DNA of 64,000 bases from Tribonema minus. Taxonomy: Eukaryota > Sar > Xanthophyceae > Tribonematales > Tribonemataceae. The stretch is from positions 62,001 through 126,000 of the forward strand of contig JAFCMP010000553.1 in assembly GCA_017506865.1 (NCBI GenBank), in the 5' to 3' direction. Below the pieces are notes generated by a model that searched no databases, was not told the origin of the DNA, and was given only the letters and a program-made list of their open reading frames with translations. The translations under genes and the position numbers were made by a program. Positions 11,205 to 21,847 of the stretch are shown here, in pieces. How positions within the stretch are numbered: the stretch's first letter is position 1; each line of letters begins with the position of its first letter.

Positions 11205-13640
11205 ACCCTAGTCCTCATTCGCAGCCAGCGGCACCGCAATAGCGTCAGCTCGATCCGTGGCAGCTGGTGAGCACTGCTGTCAGCACTGCCGTCCACAGCG
11301 TCTGCAGCGTCAATGGCCGGCAGGTCGGTGGTGATGGTGAGAAGTGGCCGCGCTGCTGGTCGAGGCGCACCGGGGCGCGCGGCGTGAGCGCGGTGGCGGC
11401 GGCGGCGGCGGCAACTGCACATGGCCCCTGGTGGTAGTTGGCGCGCTGGAGCTGCAACTGTTACAGTTCCAATGGAGGCAGCAGAGCGCAGTTGGGGAGA
11501 TGTTGTTGGATTGTGTTTGCACACCGTGTGACTGCCTATAGGATATGCAACGCAACGAGCAGAGCCTGGGCTTGCAGCCTGGATGTATGCAAGAATAGCT
11601 GCTGGATGGTTGCAGCGCAAGGTGTGCTGGCATGCAAATGGAAACAATCTCGTGACACAGGGTTTCACATTAGATCATTGATTTTTTCTACTGCATCGCA
11701 ACCATTTCAAGTTGCAAAGCGGGTTCCCTACCTCACAGTGCAACTGATCAAGTCACTAGTTTGACCTCACTGTTCCGCTAGACACCGCAAGCAGTGACGA
11801 CCCAGTCACCCCCACGCCGCGGACAGCGCACCCAGTGCGGCGGCGCGCTGTTGCTGCTGCGGCGCTGCAGCAATATACACGGTGGCCCTGAAGAGCAGGA
11901 CGGCCACCTCCTTGAGTGTTGTGCACACGGTCATGAGGGGGCAAGGGGGGAATTATCGACCTGAGCAACGTCGCTGAAGTGCTAGATGTCCTACAATGCG
12001 TTTGTTGTTGTGATCTGCGATGAGCAGTCTGAGAGAGGCTACGAGGTTGGGCAGGGGGGGGGGCGTTTCACCTTCAAAAATCAGATCTGGTGCAACAGCA
12101 ACAACTGCGGCAGGCTGTGCAACAAAGCACGGCATACAGAGGCTCATACTGCGGTGGGCGTTGCAAGCACCCAATACGAGCCAGAATTTCTACAGCAAGT
12201 GAGCAAAGCACTGCCTGCACTTTCAAGTCAGCATTATCCATCAGAATGTTTCTTGAAGTTTGAGTGACGCACCGGACAGGATTGCGTACTTTGAATCCTT
12301 ACATTGACTTGTGCAATGCATGACCGCTTCGTGGAGCAGCAACCCTTCTGCCTTCTGTATTAACTTTTTACCAGTGCAGCAAAGCAGCCCCCAATGTGGT
12401 GCTCTCCACATTCCTGAGGTAAAAGTTGGCCCACTGAGGTGTTGTGGACAAGAGTGGGGAGGTCAGGGTCCCCATACGCCTGTCAACGAGCTCAACCCTT
12501 GCAGGCCACTGTGTGTTGGTGTATGTACATTGCCTATTGCAATACATATCAAAGCACAACAACGTTGCTCAGCGCTGACCTGATTCTTCAGGGGGAGGCG
12601 CAGGTCCCTGTTGACGCAGCGCAGCAGCACCTCCGTCGCGCTTGCATGGTGCAGTATATCTTTGAGTTGCAGACGCCAAGACGTAAAGTTGAGGACGACC
12701 AGCAGGAGGAACTTCAATGTTGAACGTGGTTGGTTGGGTTCTGCTCGGGCGCCATCCACACACGCGCGCGCGCCTTCAAGGTGTACTCCACGACGATCTT
12801 GTTTACCACCGTGCGCACCTGCGTCGTACATCACACAAATTGAGCCATTGGCAGGTGATGGTGGTCGGTATTGAGGTTGATTATGACATGGTGAGGCTCA
12901 TACCTACCGATACCTAGGGACAAGGTATCTTCACGGCCGCCATCCGCACATGTGCACGTGCCTCATAGGCTGCGACGTCACGTTTCTTGTCCGCCACTAT
13001 GCGCACCTGAAACGCCAGCCAGCCATTGGCAGAGGAAGCACACCGCACATGACACCCGCGTTCAGCACGCGCTCTGATCCTTGCTTGCAGAAAAGCAGCG
13101 GCCAGTTCTGATGTGGCTACTTCGAGGCGATGCGCTGAGCAAGGCTGCACTGGCTGAGCTGTGCGACGCACTTGCGGCCACGACTGCAGCATCATGGCCA
13201 GCAGCCGTGCATTGCACGATGCCCGCGCGTACTACCTTGGGCTTGTAGTGGCTGTGCAGCTACTGTGAGGCAACGCGCTGAGCAATGCTACTGTGCCTGA
13301 GCGCTGCTGCAGCACGCACCTCGTGCCCCAGCAGACGCACCCCGAGGATACTGCACGCCATTCCCAAGAGCAACTTCAAGGCTGCGCACTCAGACTGAGG
13401 CTACTCTGAGGCAGCGTGTCGAGCGAGGCTGCAAGAGATGAGCGTTTGATGTAGTAGACGGATGGCAGCACACGCACTCTTGCCTCAGGCCCCAGCAGGC
13501 GCACACCAATGACGCATCATGCACAAGAGCCCTCAGCACTCGTGCAGCTACTTAAACTCTGATGCGCTGAGAAGTTGCCCCGCCTGTCGCTGAGCTGCGG
13601 ACACCACCCGCGTTGACTGAGTAGAGATAAAGTTTGTTGC
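11205..13640 (-). pseudogene. compressed, broken copy of the 3' half of the 13-exon gene
   Basis: In the same order and orientation as in the intact gene this stretch holds relics of its last exon (11245-11460; LLTITTDLPAIDAADAVDGS, against FLTITADLPAFDAADSAGGS at 32.9 kb), the preceding exon (about 11760-12010), the exon containing HASATEALLRCVDRDL (about 12580-12860, here HHASATEVLLRCVNRDL), and intronic exon-edge copies (12930-13640). Frames are broken throughout and several exons are missing. It is a segmental duplicate adjoining ankyrin gene A2, as the intact gene adjoins A5 and A6. Confidence 0.75.
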
Positions 13641-14357
13641 CTGCAGCGCATGTTTATGGCAGCGTCAGCACACCCAATTGCTGACAAAGGTGCAAGTAGT
13701 CAGCCCAATAATTGCGCCAGAGTACGAGCAGGGCAGCATCAGCTCCCGTAGTTGCGACTTACCTTTACGTCAACTCAGCATACATCATGCCCTCATCAAC
13801 GCACATGCTATGTGACACCGCTCTGCTGCTTTCTGGAGCCATCTTGGCACCACGCACACAGTACAGCTGACAGAACAGGTCATGTCATCATGTCATGCTC
13901 CAACAAGTGTAATCATGATTACTCTCCGCATTGCAGCGCAAAAATATGAGCAGCATCGCACATGACATGCGCCTATATGCACGACACTCCAACACTGCTA
14001 CTCATGTACATATTGCCAGCATTGAACACAGCATCAGCAGCACATATAGCAGCAGCATTGACTCTGACACAACTCATCTCAGACAAGCTGCAAGCGTTAA
14101 TGCATGTTCATTTACTGCAAAGCAAGCGGGTGTGCACTGCCTAGACGGTGAAGCAGCTGACTGCACACACGGGCATAGGTATGTATGTATGTATGCGCAG
14201 GCATCATGTACCCGAGAGAGCATCTACCCTCACTAAGGCTACTCACCAGGGTCGCCGACATTGTGGGCAAAACGTTGAAGTCTTTCCGCTCTCAAGTCCT
14301 CAGCGCCAAAGCCCTGACGATCGTCATAGAAAGCGAAGGGTACGTCATCATCGTGCC
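13640..14357. other. array spacer downstream of A2
   Basis: The sequence is shared with the spacers at 7.5-8.2, 22.7-23.5, 25.9-26.6 and 28.5-29.3 kb, including the conserved CTACTCACCAGG block (minus-strand donor CTGGTGAGTAG) near 14240-14255. A short (TATG)n run lies near 14180. No open gene is seen. Confidence 0.6.
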
Positions 14358-15395
14358 TTAGTCGCTGTCCCCGCCGATGCCTGGGCACCCATTGGCACGT
14401 GCCCAATCCGCTAAGTCAAGATGGCCTTCGTCCTCGGCGAACTCTATTGTGTGCTCACCCCAGGGACACCCGTTGGCGCGCGCCCACTGCAGCACCTCCA
14501 GGTGCCCTCCAAGACCAGCGGAGTTGCATGTATCGCCATCCCAAGGGCAGCCACTGGCGCGCGCCCACTGCAGCACATCTAGGTGCCCGTACTGCGCAGC
14601 TTCGCTGCACGTCTCCTCGTCCCATGGGGCCCCGTTAGCACGCGCCCAGAGCAGGACGTCAAGATAACCGCCCTCCGCTGCGCGGCTGCATGTCGCCACG
14701 CCCCACCGACACCCGTTGGCGTGTGCCCACTGCAGTACCGCAAGGTGCCCTCCTAACGCTGCATAGCTGCATGTCTGCTCGTCCCAGGGGCACCCGTTGG
14801 CGTGCGCCCACTGCAGTACATCTAGATGCCCGCTGTATGCAGCGGATGAGCACGTGCTAGCGTCCCATCGACATCCGTGTGCACGCGCCCACTGCAGCAC
14901 CGCAAGATGCCCCCAGCGTGCAGCATAGCAGCATGTTTCCCGGTTCCAGGGGGTGCCGTCCCGGCGCAGCCACTGCAGCACTTGAAGATGACCGCCTTTC
15001 GCAGCAGCTCTGCACAACTTGGTGCTCTCGGCATTGTCAGGACAGCGCCCTCGCAGCCACTGCACGAGCTGCAGGTGTCCCCTCTCGGCAGCGATTTCCG
15101 CGTGCCATGTTAGTAGTGCTGTCGCGTGGGTGCTGCGGAGCTGAAGTAATGCTGCCATGTCGCCCCTGCGGATGCACGAGGTCTGCGCCATTTCGGCATC
15201 CATGCCGTTCTGCACCGCCCACAGGATGAGGCTGGTGCTGCCGACAGCGTCAGCTGCCACGGTTTGATGCTTCCGTGGTGCTGGGCCATGCTCTAAGATA
15301 TCGTGGAAGGCGTGGCAGGTGTTCCTGCTCATCAGCGTGGGAGGCAGGAAAGCCAGGATATCGGCGGCGACGCTCAGGATCGGGTTGGCTGCCAT
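14358..15395 (-). CDS. F-box-like/ankyrin-repeat protein A2 (intact)
   Basis: The ORF has 345 codons. The start MAANPILSVAADILAFLPP matches the start of five paralogues. Residues about 5-40 resemble a short F-box (LPPTLMSRNTCHAFHDIL), followed by a conserved region (AADAVGSTSLILWAVQNGM, CIRRGDMAALLQLRSTHAT). About eight ankyrin-type repeats then run to the C-terminus. Each repeat is 27 residues, shorter than the canonical 33, with a nearly invariant QWARANGCPWD core and a Cys in both the CPW and TCS motifs. If the N-terminus is a true F-box, the protein could be a substrate adaptor of an SCF-type ubiquitin ligase; that is inference. It ends CPGIGGDSD. Its upstream region is split by the retrotransposon at about 15.48-21.85 kb, so its expression may be altered. 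Confidence 0.85.
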   Translation of the reverse strand: MAANPILSVAADILAFLPPTLMSRNTCHAFHDILEHGPAPRKHQTVAADAVGSTSLILWAVQNGMDAEMAQTSCIRRGDMAALLQLRSTHATALLTWHAEIAAERGHLQLVQWLRGRCPDNAESTKLCRAAAKGGHLQVLQWLRRDGTPWNRETCCYAARWGHLAVLQWARAHGCRWDASTCSSAAYSGHLDVLQWAHANGCPWDEQTCSYAALGGHLAVLQWAHANGCRWGVATCSRAAEGGYLDVLLWARANGAPWDEETCSEAAQYGHLDVLQWARASGCPWDGDTCNSAGLGGHLEVLQWARANGCPWGEHTIEFAEDEGHLDLADWARANGCPGIGGDSD

Positions 15396-15493
15396 GGTCT
15401 ACTTGTGGGTAGAGCGTGGGGTGTTGTTTGAATCAAAAGTTCAAAGTTCAAGTAGATGTTGAACTACGACCAAGCGTGCGTGCGTGTTGAACT

Positions 15494-15531
15494 GTACGTA
15501 TGGACTTGTATTTATAAAGGCCCAAGGGAGG
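15494..15531 (-). promoter_or_regulatory. 38-bp TATA-containing block shared with the Ty3-like element
   Basis: This block reads on the minus strand CCTCCCTTGGGCC, then TTTATAAATACAAG, then TCCATACGTAC. It is identical over 38 bp to 53667-53704. It lies within the inserted retrotransposon, between the ORF stop and the A2 upstream region, and could supply a TATA box to A2. A termination or tail role for the element is equally possible. Confidence 0.55.
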
Positions 15532-15575
15532 CCGGGTTGCCTATGCAATCGAAAAGCTTGCGTCAACGCAGCAGC

Positions 15576-18500
15576 CTAGTCTGCGCTGTGCCCTAGGAGT
15601 TTGGATACCGGCGCCGCAACACAGCCCAGCATTCGCGCTCCACGTGTGTATGCCATGACGCGCTCCGCCAACTCCCGCGCCAGCGATATGCTCAGCTCAA
15701 TGTGGATCTGACGCTTAGCTAACCCGGCCTTGCGTAACACATCTGCCTTCCCCCCCCCTGAGCACAGTGCTGAGTGCATTGCCAACTCCTTAACAAAAAG
15801 GCTTGTCTGCTTGCCCAGCCGTCCGTACGACTCCTGCACGAATGGCACAAAAGCCCAAGATGACGTCAAGGTGCCGGTGTGGTGCTTGACCTTCGCGTCC
15901 TCCCCCACCCCAGCAGCATAGCCGTCCGTGTTCGAGGCATTTGTTTTGCCTGTCAGGTACGAGCTCGCTGTGGGCGCGCGCACACTTGTGTCTAGCACTA
16001 TTCCCTTGTTACGGTATGCACTGCTAAAGTGCAGACACCCTGGGTCAATGACTGTGTCCGCCCGATACCCCGGTACCTTGAAGACGCTAGCGTCCTCATT
16101 GCGGACAATAGAGACATGGTGCTGTCTCAAGATGCGCTGTAGGCACCGCTTTTGGGCAGTGTGTGTCGCGTTGTGCCCCCGTATGTGCTGGCTGGGGCAG
16201 CTGATCGCATGCGTGGAGGTGGGGCTCACGTCACTGCACCGCCATGGGCACACCTCGCCCTGTATGCCCCACCCGTCTATGAAGATCGCAACCATAATCA
16301 TCGTGGCTGCTGCCATACTGGACATGGGCGCCGCACCCGGGCGGTCATTGGCAGCGGGTGGCACGCTCATCCACGCCATTGCCCCGGACGCACGCTGGCT
16401 GCGCAGCTGCGCCAGGACCCGCGCGCTAGCCTGTTGGCGGCGGCGGCTGGTGTCACGCAAGTCACCAATAAGTGTAGCCTGCGTCGGCTTGCCCACGGCA
16501 CCAGCCGAGGCAGCCTCTAGGTCCTCCACCAGGCAGTCCTCGTATTGACGTCGAAGAACATTTGAAAGGCGGGCTTGTAGTCCGTGCGTGAAGTGACCGC
16601 GCCGGCGGCGGGGCACTACCTTTCTGCAGATCTCGTCAGCATAGGCCTCCCAGTCGTCGTCGTCGTCCTCCTGCCCGCCGCTGCAGCTGCTTTCTTCCGC
16701 GCTAGTTTGTGTTTTAGCGGGCGTGGAAGAGGCAGCCGCGGCAGCGGCTTGAGGGCCAGGTACGGTCGCCGCCGCAGCGGCCGCCTCGGCGCCAGGCACA
16801 ATGCCGTGGGTGTGTGGGGCTGGCTCAGTGGTCCCCGTCTCCGTGACGGCAGTTGCGGCGTAGATCGCTTGCACCGCAGTGGGGAGCGTCGACGCTGCGG
16901 CCGTTGTATCCGCTGCCCACCGTAGCAACGATGCTGGGAGCTGCTCGGCCACAGCTGTGCGTGATTTTTCGCCGCCATCAGCTGTCAGCGCTCGCGTAGA
17001 GCGTCGCACGGCCTCGATGATTGGCGGCAGTCCCTGGTCCTCGCGTATTGCGCATGAGTGCTGCGCGAACCAGGTGACTGCGCCGTGTTCGTCAGTGCCG
17101 AGCCTCAGGGCCCCTGCTGCCACAGTGGCATGAATTATTGCAGGCCGCAGTGTTGTGCATGCCTGGGCCGTGTATGCGGCTGGTGCCAGTAGCCCCAAAA
17201 GCGGCATGCCCAGACCGCCTCGTCGCTCCGGCAACCGTGACGCCCGCAGTGGCACTGCGATGTCCGTGAGTTCTGGCGGGCCCAAGCGCGGCAATACCAG
17301 CACGCTGCCACTGCTGGCTACCTCATTGTCACCAGCAGTGCAGGCGGCCAGCAGGTGTGACTTCATGACTGCCGCGGTAGCGCAGCCGTGCAGGTGCAGC
17401 ATGCGTTCAAGCGTCCATGCACAGAACCCGTCAAATGCGTGCAGCCATGTCTCACTCAAAGCCGTGTCAACGACCCGAGCTAAGAAGCCCATGCGCTTCG
17501 TCAGTGACCTGCGCAGAATGAACTGTGCTGCCTGTAGGTGATGCCGCGCCATCCCAGCTAGCTGCCACGACAATCGCCATGTCCCTGCGTCAACAAGATG
17601 CTTGCTCATGGCAGCATGCACATAGGCTGGGTGCCCTACCGGTACCCCGACCGACGTAAAGCCCTGACTGGATTCTGGCATGGTGGCGTCCACAAACGGT
17701 ATGTCAAGGGCGCGCAGGCGTGCTCTGGCCGCTTCATCAAACACTGTGCCGCGCATGGCAATGGCCAGCGACTTGTCTGGTCGAACGCGTAGGCCCCCTG
17801 CCGCAAGCCGACGGATCACCTCTGCCACCCCAGCGGCCGCTGCATCGTCGAAGTAGGCAGCTTGCAGCACGTTGAGGTCATCCAGGAAAGCGCAGTGCGG
17901 GGCTGGCGGTTCCGCTGTGCTGTGGCCGTAGGCCGGCATACTGCCGGGCGTCGCATTCACTCCATCAGGGTAGAAGAGTAGGAATGCCGCTGCCACTGCA
18001 AAGTACAGCGGCCCTAGAGGGTCCCCTTGCTGGCACCCTAGGTGGGAGCAGATAATGCGAGCTTCACCGTTCACCTCCACTCGCATCTCTGGGGCAGTGT
18101 CACCACAGTATACGGACTCAAAGTGCGGGAGCAGCTCCGGACAGAAGAGCATAAGTCCCCGCACAATGGCGGCGCGATCCACACTGTTAAATGCGTTCTC
18201 ACAGTCCAGCTGGATTGTGGTGCCATACAGCTCGTGCCACACGCGCGCGCGCGCTGCCACATGCTCGACGCCAGACCGGTATCCTACGCCAAACTGCGAC
18301 ATGGAGGCCAGCAGCCCCGATATTTTGCCCTTGACACCCCGTGCCGCTGTGGACCCGAGGAGTCTGCGCCAGACACTGGAGCAGGCGATCGGACGCCGCT
18401 TCTGTCCTATGCCTGAGAGGGCCGCGGCGCGGAGAAGCCGTTGCGATTGCTCCGGCAGCAGTTCGGGCTCAACAAGCAGCGTCGTGAACACCTTGGCCAG

Positions 18501-21500
18501 GTGATGGGCGAATGCCGGTTCCATCACATCCGATTCTGAATCACCAGCTAGTCCTGGCGAGGCACTGCCCACGGGGCGGGTGGCTGCTTTCACTGGTGCA
18601 CCAGGCCCAGCGGCCATCAAGAGGTGTTCATAGCGTAGGCCGTCCAGCCCTCCTGCCTTCCCCGCCCCTGCTGCGGACAAGGTCGACAGTATGTCTGTCG
18701 CCTCCACCTCGAGGCGCCGTCCGGCTGCGCTGGCAGCATCCTCAGGCCTATCGCTGCGATCATGCGCCTGACCCGATTCGAAGACGGGACTGCCGCTGCC
18801 AGCGGGCCCGGCGGTCGTTGCCACCCCTGCGCCGTGCAAGCAGTGCCGCCGGGCGTCGCGTACCAGGCCGCGCACTTGCTCCATTGGCGTATCGACTACC
18901 CCGGGCCGGGTGCCAGTTTCAGGGTGCTTTGCTGCCAGCACCTGTGCCGTGACCTCGTCTGCTGGGGCGCATGCTTCACGCGCCTCTAGTCGTGCGGCAG
19001 CCAGGCCTACCCCCCGTCGCTTGCCTGAGAGGGCAGCGCATGCTGTTTGCTGCCTGGAGTCAGCCTCCGTCCAGTCGGCATCGAAGTTCGTTTGTGCCGA
19101 CGCCGTAGCTGCGTTGTTTGGTTTGGGGGCCCGCAGCGCCGCTGCTGCTGACAGCGTCTTTCTCAGTAGCTCCGCAAAGTCGCCAGACAGCAACGCTGCC
19201 AGCCGGGCCGCAGGCGGCATACCGGTTCCCTCCGGTTGCCTACCAAAGGCCATTGCTGCTAGCAGGTGCAGCAGCCTGTAGCCGCGCTGCACTAGAGTCT
19301 GAGAAACCTGATGAGCAAACGCCCCGGCACCATGGTGGAGGCGCACCCGTGCCGCCTCACGTGCACTGTCTGTGGCGTCCGCCAGTAGTCGTGTGGCGTG
19401 CTCCACTAGCCGTGCCCACTGGGTGCACTGCAGCTGAGTGCGGAAGGGGTTGGCAGTCGTGGTGAACCGTAGCAGCAGTAGATCCGCCTCATTGGTCTGG
19501 TCAAGTGCGTGGACGACCGAGGGCGTCGAGAGGTCCCAAGCCAGGGATGCTCGTGACTGGGGCTTTGAGGGCCTGCCACTGGTGGTGGTGGTCGGGGGGG
19601 GCGGTGACGCGGCATCGTCCGGCGGGTCCAAGTCCATGTCCGCCCATCCCACGGCCGTCCCGTGGGGGGGGCTGCTGTCCTGCAGCCTTAGGCTGTTAGA
19701 CTGAGTGCGGCTGCCGGCGCTGCCAGGCGGTGCCGCAGCAGCTGCCGTTCGGCGCCGGCGTTGCGCGCCGGTTGCCGTGGCCGCCGGGCGTTTCTTGCTG
19801 GACTTTGAGTTGGCAGCGCCACTAGCCGGCACCGCCGGTGGCTTTGGAGGTGTCGCTGCGGCAGCCCCCGCCGCCGCGGCCGCGCCGTCGCTACCCGCAC
19901 CCCCGCCCTCGGACTGGCCCGGGGGTACTGCCGGGCGTGCGCGCGTGGGGGCGCTTCCATTCCGTCGACACGTGTGGCATGGCGAGGTCAGCGCGCATTG
20001 CCTCTGCCCCGCGCTGGCTGACATATGGACCAGACCGCAGGCACCTGTGCATGCACTCAGCTTCCTTACCGCCCGTAGGAAGTCTTCTGCCGTGCAACCA
20101 TACATGGTGCTCATCTCCTGCACACGCTTGGCATGGTGTGCCCCAGTGTTGCAGGTACTGCTGCCTGAAGGGGCACGGTCACCGGATGGGTCGTGATCAA
20201 CCTGCTGCCGGATGCCCTTGGCGTATGCTGCCGCCAGATTTTGCTGACAGTGTGATGTGCTCGCCTCAGGGTTCAGCATCGACCTCGTGCAGCTACCACC
20301 GTTGAAGTGGGCCACTACCGGTGCCATGCGGCTCGCAGCTGACAGTTTGCCTCGCTGTTTGCTGTCCTCTTTCTGACCAAGCTGCCAAAATGCCAGTGTG
20401 CATAAAGGACACCTCAGTGGCTCAGGCTGCTGCGGCAACTGTAGCGCAGTACGGGGCTGTGTCCGACTCGGAGCCGTGATGTGGGTGCTGTTAGCTTGAG
20501 TGGTCGCCGATGCTGTCATAGTGGTTGGCAAGGGCGGAGCTGCCGCAGGGGCGACAAGCAGTTCAAAGTGTCCCACATTTGTATATAGCCCAGGCGGCGT
20601 CCACAGCACATCCAGATGGCAGTCAGGCTGAGCTGGAGTTACCGGTGCGAATACCGCTGGCAGCCCCATCAGTTGTGCCAGCACCAGCCCTGTTGATTTT
20701 TGCGTGCTGCCAGTGGCCTGAGGCTCGGCCTGCCACACCGTCACCGAGACCGCGTAGACCGCTGCAACAATGGCCCACACAGACAAACCGAGGGGCCGTC
20801 CCCACACGCCCTCTTCCTGTAGGCGTTGCAGCAGGAGCGTGTGCCCGCTGTCCGCGCTGTCCGTTTCATTTGTGCCGTACTCGATTGCGAGGCAGCGAGC
20901 GCGTGTCCCGTACGTGTCGAATTGTTCACGTGTACACGCAGGTTGGGCTGCTGCATGCGCGGTCAGTTGACGCATCGATGACATGCTGGCCCCTTGTTTG
21001 CCTGCCCCCTGCGTGACGTATGCCACCATCCCGTCCAGCAGTGCCTCTCGCATGGCAATCACCAGTGCTGGGGCCGGCAGTCCGTGCTCAACTGCGACGC
21101 TGCCTATGCCGTGTAGAGCTGTATGAATCAGGCAGTTGCCGTTGCCCACGTTGCTCACGGGGCGAAGCTCCCCACCACGTGCTAGCGTCGCTGTGTTTTC
21201 CCCAAGCGCCTGTTTGTGGAGTGCCTGCAGGCCCGTGTGCCAAGTGGAAAAACCATAGTTGGTGGCTTTTGCCAGCGCGTCTTGCTGCTCCTCCACGGTG
21301 ACTGTATGGCACACGGTTGAGGGTACCCGGGTCGCCACCGTCACGGTGGTGACCTTCGCCGGCCCGGATATTGGTGCTGAGGGGGCAGAGGCACCGCCCC
21401 TCGGCGGTGTGGTGGCTGGTGCCAGGGGTGCACGAGAATTGTCGCACTGGGCCTGTCGCTCCTGCGTCCGCCGTCTGTGTTTACCTCTGCGTCGACTGCG

Positions 21501-21806
21501 CTTTCCACTGGCAACCATAGCCGTGACAGGTGCTGTCTCGGTCATTGTTGCGTGGGTGCTGTTATCACCAGCCTGCGTTACGTCTGACTCACCACGTTTC
21601 CCGGCTGGCTGGCGAGGCGACCTGGCAACGACCGGTTCCCTAAGGGAGAGTTGGTCAAACACCGTTGCCAGGTCATTACCTTCTTCTCGGAGGGAGAGCA
21701 AGCTGAACGTGACCGTCAGGTCATGCATCTGACTCGCCAGCGGTGCGCAGGAAGTCCGGCCCAGCAGGGTCTGTGTTGCTGGCGCGTCGCTGGGCGCCGG
21801 CCGCAT
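15576..21806 (-). CDS. retrotransposon polyprotein: OTU-like protease, reverse transcriptase, putative endonuclease
   Basis: A single uninterrupted ORF is seen. It is open from 21935, but the first roughly 30 residues of that frame come from flanking host DNA, so a start inside the element (ATG at 21806 or 21728) is preferred. An OTU-type cysteine protease lies early: GNGNCLIHTALHGIG with the nucleophile Cys, then His in VGHFELLVAP about 190 residues on. Cys-pair segments follow (RCPLCTLAFW, CHTCRR). The reverse transcriptase is in the middle, with KAGGLDGLRYEHL, LDCENAFNSVDR, GCQQGDPLGP and a catalytic FLDD in place of YADD. The C-terminus has a C-H-H cluster (SCPSQHIRGHN) and the order RADTVID, IVLDTSV, EDAKVKHH, which fits a restriction-like endonuclease of the R2/Dualen kind. 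OTU domains are known in Dualen/RandI elements of green algae; no AP endonuclease or RNase H was recognised. Confidence 0.82.
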   Translation of the reverse strand: MRPAPSDAPATQTLLGRTSCAPLASQMHDLTVTFSLLSLREEGNDLATVFDQLSLREPVVARSPRQPAGKRGESDVTQAGDNSTHATMTETAPVTAMVASGKRSRRRGKHRRRTQERQAQCDNSRAPLAPATTPPRGGASAPSAPISGPAKVTTVTVATRVPSTVCHTVTVEEQQDALAKATNYGFSTWHTGLQALHKQALGENTATLARGGELRPVSNVGNGNCLIHTALHGIGSVAVEHGLPAPALVIAMREALLDGMVAYVTQGAGKQGASMSSMRQLTAHAAAQPACTREQFDTYGTRARCLAIEYGTNETDSADSGHTLLLQRLQEEGVWGRPLGLSVWAIVAAVYAVSVTVWQAEPQATGSTQKSTGLVLAQLMGLPAVFAPVTPAQPDCHLDVLWTPPGLYTNVGHFELLVAPAAAPPLPTTMTASATTQANSTHITAPSRTQPRTALQLPQQPEPLRCPLCTLAFWQLGQKEDSKQRGKLSAASRMAPVVAHFNGGSCTRSMLNPEASTSHCQQNLAAAYAKGIRQQVDHDPSGDRAPSGSSTCNTGAHHAKRVQEMSTMYGCTAEDFLRAVRKLSACTGACGLVHMSASAGQRQCALTSPCHTCRRNGSAPTRARPAVPPGQSEGGGAGSDGAAAAAGAAAATPPKPPAVPASGAANSKSSKKRPAATATGAQRRRRTAAAAAPPGSAGSRTQSNSLRLQDSSPPHGTAVGWADMDLDPPDDAASPPPPTTTTSGRPSKPQSRASLAWDLSTPSVVHALDQTNEADLLLLRFTTTANPFRTQLQCTQWARLVEHATRLLADATDSAREAARVRLHHGAGAFAHQVSQTLVQRGYRLLHLLAAMAFGRQPEGTGMPPAARLAALLSGDFAELLRKTLSAAAALRAPKPNNAATASAQTNFDADWTEADSRQQTACAALSGKRRGVGLAAARLEAREACAPADEVTAQVLAAKHPETGTRPGVVDTPMEQVRGLVRDARRHCLHGAGVATTAGPAGSGSPVFESGQAHDRSDRPEDAASAAGRRLEVEATDILSTLSAAGAGKAGGLDGLRYEHLLMAAGPGAPVKAATRPVGSASPGLAGDSESDVMEPAFAHHLAKVFTTLLVEPELLPEQSQRLLRAAALSGIGQKRRPIACSSVWRRLLGSTAARGVKGKISGLLASMSQFGVGYRSGVEHVAARARVWHELYGTTIQLDCENAFNSVDRAAIVRGLMLFCPELLPHFESVYCGDTAPEMRVEVNGEARIICSHLGCQQGDPLGPLYFAVAAAFLLFYPDGVNATPGSMPAYGHSTAEPPAPHCAFLDDLNVLQAAYFDDAAAAGVAEVIRRLAAGGLRVRPDKSLAIAMRGTVFDEAARARLRALDIPFVDATMPESSQGFTSVGVPVGHPAYVHAAMSKHLVDAGTWRLSWQLAGMARHHLQAAQFILRRSLTKRMGFLARVVDTALSETWLHAFDGFCAWTLERMLHLHGCATAAVMKSHLLAACTAGDNEVASSGSVLVLPRLGPPELTDIAVPLRASRLPERRGGLGMPLLGLLAPAAYTAQACTTLRPAIIHATVAAGALRLGTDEHGAVTWFAQHSCAIREDQGLPPIIEAVRRSTRALTADGGEKSRTAVAEQLPASLLRWAADTTAAASTLPTAVQAIYAATAVTETGTTEPAPHTHGIVPGAEAAAAAATVPGPQAAAAAASSTPAKTQTSAEESSCSGGQEDDDDDWEAYADEICRKVVPRRRRGHFTHGLQARLSNVLRRQYEDCLVEDLEAASAGAVGKPTQATLIGDLRDTSRRRQQASARVLAQLRSQRASGAMAWMSVPPAANDRPGAAPMSSMAAATMIMVAIFIDGWGIQGEVCPWRCSDVSPTSTHAISCPSQHIRGHNATHTAQKRCLQRILRQHHVSIVRNEDASVFKVPGYRADTVIDPGCLHFSSAYRNKGIVLDTSVRAPTASSYLTGKTNASNTDGYAAGVGEDAKVKHHTGTLTSSWAFVPFVQESYGRLGKQTSLFVKELAMHSALCSGGGKADVLRKAGLAKRQIHIELSISLARELAERVMAYTRGARMLGCVAAPVSKLLGHSAD

Positions 21807-21847
21807 ATGCAGTCGGCGTGACGTGCGGCAGGGTTGACTGTACTGCC

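Larger units (their letters stand above)
15476..21847 (-). mobile_element. non-LTR retrotransposon inserted upstream of ankyrin gene A2
   Basis: The upstream region of paralogue A4 reads ...GACCAAGCGAGTTGGCCATTCCCACGAAAC without interruption (27645-27675). In A2 the same text stops after GACCAAGCG (15475) and resumes at CCATTCCCACGAAAC (about 21848). Everything between is therefore an insertion of about 6.37 kb, with one large minus-strand ORF. No LTRs are visible. The exact ends and any target duplication are uncertain by a few bases because the flanks have diverged. Confidence 0.8.
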
